The position numbers and the translations under genes were made by a program. Below are positions 55,880-64,000 of a stretch of 64,000 nt of DNA, in pieces. The notes beneath the pieces are model-generated. The model did no database searches, was not told the DNA's origin, and saw nothing but the letters and a program-made list of their open reading frames with translations. Every line of letters starts with the position of its first letter. The stretch's first letter is position 1. This DNA comes from Limnomonas spitsbergensis (taxonomy: Eukaryota; Chlorophyta; Chlorophyceae; Chlamydomonadales). The stretch spans positions 1,081,001 through 1,145,000 of the forward strand of contig JAYJMM010000004.1 in NCBI GenBank assembly GCA_037349105.1, given 5' to 3'.

Positions 55880-56440
55880 TGCTGCGTAATGCCTTGATCG
55901 CAGGCAGCACCCACCTGGTGCTCTTAACAACAACCGCTGCTGCGGCCGCTGCACCACCCGGTGCTCCGGCAGCTGCGCCACCTGCGTCAAAATGCTGCTG
56001 TTGGGCAGGGTCTCCTTGCGCCACAGAGTCCTTAGGCCTCGACTCATTCTCCTCGGCTACAAACGATGTGCCTGGGAAAAACTCCTCCGCGCCCAGCGCT
56101 TGAAGCAGAGAGATGCCGAGGATGAAGGGGCATGCACACACTTGACCACAGTGGCTGTTGTAGGCTGAGACGGCGGGGTGGCCGCAGCAAGGGTCGCGAG
56201 CTGCTTCTTTTTCGGAGCCGCTGCAGATGTGGCGATGAAATTTGTTGCTTCTGCTGCTACTTAGACAGGGGTGTCGAGGCAGGCACAGCAGGCTGATGCT
56301 GGCAAGGGAACTTGGGTTGCACTGCAGCCATGCGGGATCATTGCTCCTTGCTGCGGAGCAGGGTGCAGTAACTGTTGCTGGTGATGTATCTGCTTCTGTT
56401 GTTGAACCAGTTCATTGTGTTGGCTCTGCTCCAGTTGTCG
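55880..56440 (-). CDS. Possible low-complexity protein exons
   Basis: Three minus-strand segments look coding by composition. About 56290-56440 has Gln-rich LEQSQHNELVQQQKQIHHQQ. About 56150-56225 has APKKKQLATLAAATPPSQPT, after a CTGCAG acceptor. About 55880-56110 has LGAEEFFPGTSFVAEENESR, then an Ala/Gly run. The order and phases could not be fixed, and no domain is recognised. It could be part of a Gln/Ala-rich regulatory protein or unrelated open sequence. Confidence 0.25.
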
Positions 56441-56599
56441 CAACTTCTGCTCTTGTGTTTACCGGGTATGCAAATATAATGCTGGACGGGGAAGCCCATG
56501 GGGTAACAAAGAGGCAGTTGCTAGAGCTGAGGCTGAGGAGGACGATGAGGTGAGGCAGGCCGTGCGGACAGGTGCTACGGTGGCTTGGAAAGAGCATGG

Positions 56600-58440
56600 G
56601 TCGGCATGAAGAGAGGATGACACTGCGTAGGTATGCATCAAGAGAGGATGGCACTGCATGGACTTGTAACATGAGAAGAGGATGAAACTGTGCGAATTGG
56701 TGTGAGAGGATGAGTGGATGACAGTATGACACTACATGGATTGGTGTCATGAGGGGATGACGCTGCATGGACTGGCATCATGGGTAATGTCAGGTCTAGA
56801 AATGTATTATTCGACTCGCCCCCGAGTTCGGACCGTCCAATCAGAGAAAGGCCTGATCATCGAAGCTACCTCTGATTAAAGGCCAAGAAGACGTCTGGGG
56901 AGACACGACAAGGAATACACTCATGGCATGGCTTAGTGCTAAGTTGCAGCCGAAATCGTACGCCAAACAGCACTGCCGCTGGTGAAAGATGGTGAAGTCT
57001 GTCGCACACCCCGCATGATTTCCTCCTAGTCTCCACGGAAGGCTGACTCCTCCATGGGGTTCCTGAATAAATTAAAAAGCAAACTAGCAATTATCCAGCA
57101 GGGGAAGACAGTATAACTTCCTCCGCTTATCCAAACCTGAAACCTGGCTGTACAGCGCTTCTTAAACATGCAGACGATTTATCAGCCATGATCAATGCAG
57201 TAATATCGCCCGTCTCGTGTTATCTTTAGAACCAGTGTCCACTCTTATCAATCCACGTCGTGCTCTGAAGCGGTCTCCACCTTGTTGTGCATGTGGGCGG
57301 CGAGATTGCCAGTGGACGGCACATATAGTTGGAGTAGCACGCCTTGGGCACGTAATCGCAGCTGTTGAGATAAAGCGAAGGCATGCAGCATGAGCCGTTT
57401 TCTGATAAGAAGCAGCAGCGTCCAGCATGTGGCCAGTCATCGAAATGGTGTCCTTCGAGATGAGGTCACGAGGTATGACCGTTCATCGAGCGATGCTTAT
57501 CCCCGCGCAGTCCGTGCTGTGCAATTTATCCTAAATTACGGGTTGTGTGGGACAGCATCGGTGCTTGATACGATGTGTTGATGGCATCACAGGGGATTAT
57601 CATTGTTCATGCCTCGTCAACTTCGGCGTCGGTATCACACACTGCCGGCAACGACGACACAGGGTGACTACGAAGGTGTGCCTGTGACTCTAGAGGCAAC
57701 AGGTACTTAGGCTGTTGTTCCTCTGGATTCCCTCACACGATTAGCTCTATGTACATGCGTATACACCCATTGCAGACTTTGACAGTCTTGTGTTCGAACT
57801 TTGGATATCCATGACATGATGAACGCACAGCTCGGCAAAGCAAGCATAGCAGTGTCTCGGGGGATTTTTAAGGTGTTCCCCTCCACTCCTGTGCTCAATT
57901 ATAGCTATCGATGACGGGGGATCGGACTCGAGATCGAGCTCCATTCATGCAAACCCGCGCGTGTTGGCTGCCGACACAGTCTCACCTGTCGCGGATGTGC
58001 CCCTGACGCCCCGCCGCGTCATGAATCGCCGGATAAAAGAGTAGGTAAACCATTGACTGTACCCACTGTCTGCAGAAACAACCAGCAATGGCTTTTTCAT
58101 GCATGGTAGCCGTTCACACTGACATGGGTGTGGTGAAAAATTCTCCTGCTTAGAGGAAACGGTTTGCATGATAGTGAGTGGACTTAGATTGATTACAGGT
58201 TGTCATGATAAAGCAAGATATGTAAGCATGCAAGATACGCAAGCATGCACATGTATATCAGGTTCGACCATCAAAATAGTATACTGGCACACGCATGGAG
58301 TGTCAAGCGATCATCCTAAATATTTGCATCATGGATGTCGGTAGAGATTGAGTACTTGCCTACTCAATGCCTTTTCCAATTGCATATCGCCCTGTCTGCC
58401 GAATACCTCCTTACCTGCCATGCTGCTTGTCCCCTATCCT
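56600..58440. other. Region without recognised genes
   Basis: At 56590-56790 a degenerate repeat of AGAGGATGACACTGCATGGA is present. Elsewhere only short ORFs without support. The 5' exons and promoter of the RAP-like gene at 58447 may lie here but were not found. Confidence 0.35.
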
Positions 58441-58446
58441 GGGCAG

Positions 58447-61400
58447 GCTCAACACGGTGTCTGATGTCACCGCTCTGGTCATGAGCCAGGCCACACACAT
58501 GGATTCAGTTAATGTGGGGCATGCGTTTATACGTCTGGCTAAACTGTATCGGGCATCGTATGGAGCGGGTGCTAGGAACAGCAGATCTTCGTCCTCAGGT
58601 CCACGCCTGCCGAATCAGACGGCCTTGCTCCAGCGGAGCCTTGTGCTGGAACCAGTGCAGCGTCTAGCAGAGCAGCTGCCACGCCTAGTCAACGAGTTTG
58701 ATTGCTGGTGCGCCAAGGGAGGAGGGGAAGGGGAAAATCATGAATACATGATGCACCATGATGCATGGTTTTACATCATGCAGAGCACTTGCCCTCTCTC
58801 TCTTAAAAATCCCTCAAAAAACGTGAGTGCTTTCTCCAGCAGAAGATTGATGTTTGTCATTTATGACACGTAAGCGCTTTTTTTTTAATGTGTGCAGCGT
58901 CCTTGCTTTAACCAGTGTTTATTTTGGGGGCTACTAGTCCAACTTTGGTAGGACGCCCAAGGCCCAATTACGACCAAACCTGGACCGGCGTACAACTGGT
59001 GGCCAAAGCAGCAAGGCTGGCCACAACTCGGGCCAGCGGCCGGAGTGTAGCTGACATGTAGCTCAGACACGAAAAACGAAACACTGGCTTCAGCATGTAA
59101 GCATATCAGGTCCTCAACCTCCATGCCCACCGAGGATGCCCGCCTGAGATATTTGAATCTTTTGCATGGTCATTCTTTGCCCCTTGCTGTTGGCTTGCTC
59201 TCCTGCTTAAGCTATATCCCGGATCTACTCATTTTGTTTGCAACCTGCCTGCCTCAAACCTTTATATTTCTTTGGTCTGTGCAGGAGTGTGGCTGCATGC
59301 CTCTGGTCGCTGTCGGTGCTGAATTGCTACGACAAGGCGGTTTTCGATCTCCTGTGCGGGCGAGGAGCAACGCTGGCGGCCACGCAGATGAAGCCTGGGG
59401 ACTGCAACATGATCATGCTCGCGTTTGGCCGCTTTGGACACTACCACCCAGAGCTTCTGAGATGCATCCCCCAGGTGACTGGCGAACGGGCGCAACTGTC
59501 GAGCAGCTGGTCATAGCTCGCAGCAATGCATGTTCAAGACATTGACCTGTCCTGGGGTGCAACTTGCGAACAGCGGGCCACAGCTCTCGCAAACAAAACG
59601 TTTTCACTGACCTGTCCTGGGGTGGTCTTGACAGGTCATTCTGAAGGAGATTGATCAGGCATCAGCATGTGACATCAGCTGCGTTCTGTGGGGTTTCGCC
59701 AAGCTGGGCATCCCGCAGGCCCCAGGAGACGTCTTCATGGAGGTGGTCTCCGATAACATGATGTGGACCATTGATCAGGTACCGGTATGTCATGTGTACA
59801 GAAGATTTCTGAATTTACCTCGTAGGCAGATGTTGTTTCACGTCTACCTCTTGCCTCCCACCCCCTCGTTATGAAGTTGGAGGATTGAAATATGTTGTCC
59901 TGTCTCGAATTGCCCTGCAGTATGGTTGCCAGGAACTATCCACATCCCTGTGGGCCATCGCAACTCTGGGGCATCGCCCCGACAAGGGCTTGCTGCGGGC
60001 ATCAGAGGCAAAGCTTTTGGAGACTCTGCCGCTGCTTAACACTCAGGTAGGCAGTCCATGCTTTCTTGGTTAAGATCTCGTCTGGCACACTCTGGCAAAC
60101 TGTTCAAAAATCAGCCGCTGCTGAATACTCAGGTAGGGAGTCTATGCTTTCTAGGTGAAGATCTCGTCTGGCATGCTCGAACTGTTGAATACCCAGCCGT
60201 AAATGAGATTATGCCGTGCCCACCAGGACATTGGCAATTCGCTGTGGGCCTTTGGAAAGATGCACTACAAGCCTGTCGAGCTGCTGGATGAGCTGCCGCT
60301 CCACATTGGTACGCGGCTGCTGGACTTCAAGCCGCAGGAGATCAGCTGCATTCTTTTCTGCTACACACACTCGCGGCACTACCATGCAGCCCTGCTGGAT
60401 GCCTTAGCACAGGTAGGGTTCTAGGAGCTGCAGGCTACGCAAACTCTTTATGCAATCATTTTTGTCCTGGCTGTGCTGATATATCTTTTGATCCTGATAT
60501 TTTTTTGATGCAAGCCTGTGCTGATATCTTTTGGTGCAAACCTGTGGACCTTCCACTGAGCGCTGCACAATTGGGGTAGCTCCCAGAGCCTCTTAAAGCT
60601 TCATACGACTTTCTCAATGTTTCCTCTCGGTTGATCCAAATGACTAAAATTGATCTACGGACCACAGGTTATTGTCACCCGCGCGCCTCAGATGAGCCAG
60701 CAGGATGTCGTGATAGCCATGTGGGCGTTCGGCATCTTTGGGCACAGGCCTTGCTTGACAGACCTGGCCCCTGCCTCAGCCGCCACTGTCCTGAACGCCT
60801 CCACAGCGGTTGAATCCGTCAGCAATGGCCTCAGGAGCTGGCAGTCAGGCCTGCAGTCGTCCTCGAGAGAATCTCGGGGGGATCAGGCAAGCTCGTCTTC
60901 CGCAGCAGAGAGTGGTGGCAGCTGGGGTGGCATGAGCGGCGAGAACGGCGACGAAGCTGACAGTGAGCGATGGGCATCGACCAAGTCTGCCTCAACATCG
61001 TCGGCTAGTAACCAGGTACTGGAAACCCCAATCCATGGAAATGTGATGTCTTGTGTTCTCAAGGGCTACCTAATCACCGCGAAAGAGAGCGGGTGACTTA
61101 AGGAAGAAGAGATTGAGCTTGTTGATTAACCTGATGTTTGATAAGGAGAGAACCTTTGCCTTTCCAGGATGCAGATTGATTTGGGTGGTGATGTTGGACT
61201 TTGAGCCTGACAATGAATGAGCTTGCTTCATGCATTTCAGCATTGGAGAACACCATCGATGAATCCTGGCCTGACATTCAATGAGCTTGCTTCCATGCAT
61301 GTGATAACACCGTCAATGAATTTTGGCCACCCTATCCGCAGCCACCCGGCATCCTCATTTTCGTGGAGGTTCTGCTGACTGTAATCAATAAGAGGCTTCG

Positions 61401-63409
61401 ATACCTCCGTCCTCGCGGCCTGGCCAATATGGTCAAGGCGCTTGCCAGCCTCCGAGTCGCTGCAGTGCCCGAGGTGCGGGCTCAAACTCTGATTGGCAAT
61501 GCAGTTTGGGTTCAAGATTTTGGGTGAAGGGCTTGGGGTTTCAAAATGTGTGGGTTAACAACTTGGAATGGAATCACAGACTGCATCTGCACGCAGTGTG
61601 AGGACTTCGCTAGCTGGAGATTCCTGAAGTTGTTTGAAATGATGTTTTGCCCGTTGCCATGCCTACATTTACCTGCCTCTCTTTTTTGCCTGTTGTTCTA
61701 ATTACCTCCATTCCTTACCCGTTCCTGATCCAAGCTGAATCCTCCCGTACCCCAGGTGCAGGCCTTTGTGCGAGAGGTGGCGCGGATAGCAACGGCTCGC
61801 ATCGATGAGTTCAGACCAGATGAGCTGTCCAACCTGTTGTATGGACTCAGCATGCTGCGGTGTGATGAATTGCCGGTAAGTTTTCGCTTTGGAATCAAAA
61901 CTTGGGGCTGTTGGGTTCTCGCTTTTGAGTCAAATTGGGGGCTGTCAGGTTCTCGCTTTGGAGTCAAGATTGTCCTTGTTGTTGGTTAAAGTTGAAGGCT
62001 CTAGCATGCCGTGTCAGATAAAGGACTCGGATGTTAAAGACATTGCACCTAGCAGGGCAGGATAGAGTCCCGGATGGAAATGTACGTGTCATTGCCTGTC
62101 TGTGGATGCCTTAAATTGCCTTGAACCCACAGCCATTCGTTCTGTGCACTCCACCCGATCCCCAGCCTGTGGCCCAGCCGGACAGGGGACATGGCAGGGC
62201 GGGTCCATGTAGTGCCGATTTGCAATGTACTTGCCATTCCCTGTTTGTGGAGTTCCTCTATCGCCTTGACTCCACAGCTATCTGTTCTGTGCAAGCCACC
62301 CGATCCCCAGCCTGCCACCCAGCATCAGCATCAGTATCATCGCCAGCTTTCCCTTTTTAAGCTATCCACCCTCCCTGAAACTCCCATGCTTCAGATTTAT
62401 CATGCCTCTGTGAGACACTGTATGCAACTGCTGGAGGGGCAGGCGAACTTGCAAACAAGCTGGCTCAACTATAAGGTATGCTTGGGGGGCTGGAGGGAAG
62501 GAGCGAAAGGGTTGCTGAGCGCTTGTTCGACACATAGCAGGAAATTGGTAGAAAATCGGGTAGCGGTTATTCAGAGACATCTGTGGAGCATCTGATGTTT
62601 GTGTTTTCACCATGGCACTGATGCAGCAGAAAGTAAAGTTTAGCTATGCTCAGCTTATACCCGTATGAGAGGTGAGGCACAAAGAAATTGCATACTGGTA
62701 TCTAGTCAAGATAAATGGGTCCCAGGGCTTAGCACGAGCTCGGAAAGTCGACGTCGCAGCGCTTTCATACGAGCGCAGACTGGGTACTTCCGTAATACAT
62801 GCCTAAATGTGTGACTTTTTAGCTAGAGAGTTTGTGCCACGGCTCCCCACGTACATGCATGAGTCTGAGCCCATGTATATTAAGGGTTCCCTTCAAAACA
62901 TATTCAGGAAAGGGATGATCTACTTTGACCTTACCTTCAGTACCTTTCGGGTGAACTTGCTGCCCCGAGTTCATCCCTTACTTGATGTATGTATATTCTC
63001 AGTACCTCTTCATGTGGATTCTTGAGGGTTCCAGGTACCACACTGTTCATGCTGACTACATGCTTTATGCCCCCCCCCTGATGGACAGGTCCTGAATAGC
63101 ATTATCGCTTCGTGTGTCAGTGCCGGCTACACACCGTGGACGTTGATAGAGAGCGGAGAGATGCGGGGCATGAGGCTGCGGAACCCGACAACGTACACCC
63201 AACGCTGGCAGCAAGGGCACCCCCCTTTTGGGTCGAGCCTGGCAGCGAAACGAAGAGCTGCCTGGGTGGATTCAGGGACAGTTGCGGCTGTGGCTCAGGA
63301 GCACGACGACGCAGACCATAGCACTGGGAAAGGGCAGGCGGGCCCCGGGAGTTGGCAGATGCCTTACCGCGCTGGCATAGAAAAACAGGAGAAGGTAGCG
63401 TTGCCTTGA
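58447..63409 (+). CDS. FASTK/OPR/RAP-like helical-repeat protein (partial)
   Basis: The likely role is RNA binding in chloroplast or mitochondrion, by analogy with RAP/OPR proteins such as Chlamydomonas translation and RNA-stability factors. Exons: 58447-58707, 59285-59474, 59635-59778, 59921-60046, 60227-60412, 60668-61015, 61342-61473, 61756-61875, 62395-62475 and 63089-63409; phases agree throughout. Tandem helical repeats are marked by VAACLWSLSVL, CNMIMLAFGRFG, ISCVLWGFAKLG, LSTSLWAIATLG, IGNSLWAFGKM, VVIAMWAFGIFG, LANMVKALASL and LSNLLYGLSML. Exon 60668-61015 adds a Ser/Gly-rich linker. The first exon shown needs two bases from an unseen upstream exon, so start and transit peptide are missing. 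No RAP domain is visible; either the TGA at 63407-63409 ends the gene or splicing at GAGAAG/GTAGCG leads to exons beyond. Confidence 0.8.
60026..60195. repeat. 85-bp tandem duplication across a splice donor
   Basis: The end of the exon at 59921-60046 (CCGCTGCTTAACACTCAG) plus its donor and about 60 intron bases are repeated directly downstream (CCGCTGCTGAATACTCAG, then GTAGGGAG at 60131). The second copy offers a second donor in the same context. Confidence 0.85.
61195..61335. repeat. Tandem duplication before RAP-like exon 61342
   Basis: Two degenerate copies of a segment of about 70 bases with AATGAGCTTGCTTCATGCAT and ACACCATCGATGAAT, lying directly before the acceptor of the exon at 61342. 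Confidence 0.7.
62040..62330. repeat. Tandem duplication in a RAP-like gene intron
   Basis: Two degenerate copies of a segment of about 150 bases sharing GCCTTGAACCCACAGCCATT versus GCCTTGACTCCACAGCTATC, and ACCCGATCCCCAGCCTG. Each holds an acceptor-like CCACAG. Confidence 0.75.
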
Positions 63410-64000
63410 TTCTTGAAATTTTTGGGTTTCAATGTTGTACGTCGCTTAAATAGCATGCCAATTACATAGCAATATTTTGGGGCAGGTGCTTCATCTAGCA
63501 ATTGTTTGTTTTGCAAATAGAACACACAGGGTAACAGTAATCTATTTCTCTTAAACATTTAAGACATGATCAGGACAGTCACAATCTGGATCCCAGCACC
63601 TGGAAGCTGGGTGTGCATGTGTTGCATGTCCCCCATTGATGGGGTGGGAGATCTGAGGTTAGTGGAGTGGGGAGAGCTGAGGTTCGAAGGGTGTGGAAAG
63701 CTGAGTGGGGACAGTGGGGTGGAGAGAGCTGAGGCTCGAAGGGTGGGGAGAGTAGGGTGGGGAGAGCTTAGGTGCATGGATCCATGCATGAGAGGCTTTG
63801 AGTCGGCCAGCCTTGGGGCATCACACACCATATGTGTGTGGGCAGGTGAGGGGAACACAGGTGTGAATGACTGCCAGAGATGAGGGACACGCGTGTTCAT
63901 GGAATACAAAAAGGATGAGCAGGTGGGAGACACTTTTTTTGCTGGCGTGGGTGTGCATGACAGTGGTGAGGAGAAAATAAGGGACATTGGTGCACATACG
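63410..64000. other. Region without recognised genes; GGGTGGGGAGAGCTGAGG repeats
   Basis: At 63655-63775 five or six copies of GTGGGGAGAGCTGAGGTTCG-type units are present. No exon could be supported; it may be 3' flank or intron of the RAP-like gene. Confidence 0.45.

Noticed and set aside
57192..58169. Minus-strand ORFs of 60-82 codons
   Set aside because: No motif, no splice-phase support, and no similarity to any family I know.
62807..63025. Candidate RAP-like gene exon reading VPRLPTYMHESEPMYIKGSL
   Set aside because: The acceptor TTTTAG gives the wrong phase relative to both neighbouring exons, which already join in phase 0; kept out of the model.

Overview
This window is nuclear DNA from an intron-rich eukaryote, most likely a green alga. 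The evidence is many short coding exons with GT/AG junctions, a plant-type amidase, a FASTK/OPR/RAP-like repeat protein of the kind chlorophytes use for organelle RNA work, and introns full of minisatellites. Nothing prokaryotic is visible: no operons, no ribosome binding sites, no long dense ORFs. I did not recognise any rRNA, tRNA or CRISPR.

Layout. (1) 1-27362 is a head-to-tail tandem duplication with a unit of 16,831 bp. The second unit (10532-27362) is complete. The first (1-10531) is cut by the window edge. Each unit carries an amidase-signature gene (visible only in unit 2, minus strand, stop at 10990) and, directly upstream on the same strand, a secreted acetamidase/formamidase (FmdA) gene of 14 exons. 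The unit-2 FmdA gene (16815-24603) is intact, with consistent splice phases from signal peptide to stop. The unit-1 copy (1-7768) has lost one splice acceptor and carries a one-base frameshift, so it appears to be a new pseudogene. The pair suggests a small amide-degradation cluster: FmdA outside the cell or in the secretory pathway, and the amidase acting on other amides.

(2) 27363-38500 is mobile and satellite DNA. It contains two CACTA-like termini, a weak two-exon gene end, a 38-bp-type array, two opposed arrays of one satellite family, and a Tc1/mariner transposase between two near-identical 1.13-kb terminal-inverted-repeat elements. It ends in an in-frame 69-bp minisatellite.

(3) 38500-58400 is mostly repeats and decayed coding pieces: a 200-bp-arm palindrome over a heptad-repeat ORF, a coiled-coil reading frame broken by three stops, one TRP-type ankyrin exon surrounded by arrays copied from its own splice boundaries, a hAT-like transposase remnant, and a retrotransposon gag-like remnant.

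(4) 58447-63409 (plus) is a multi-exon gene for a FASTK/OPR/RAP-like helical-repeat protein. It is incomplete at the 5' side and perhaps also at the 3' side.

The most unusual theme is that several introns contain tandem arrays whose units include a copy of the neighbouring splice site and a few bases of the adjoining exon (FmdA exon 13, the ankyrin exon, RAP-like exon d). All exon models here were derived by hand from reading frame, splice consensus and family motifs; no database search was run.
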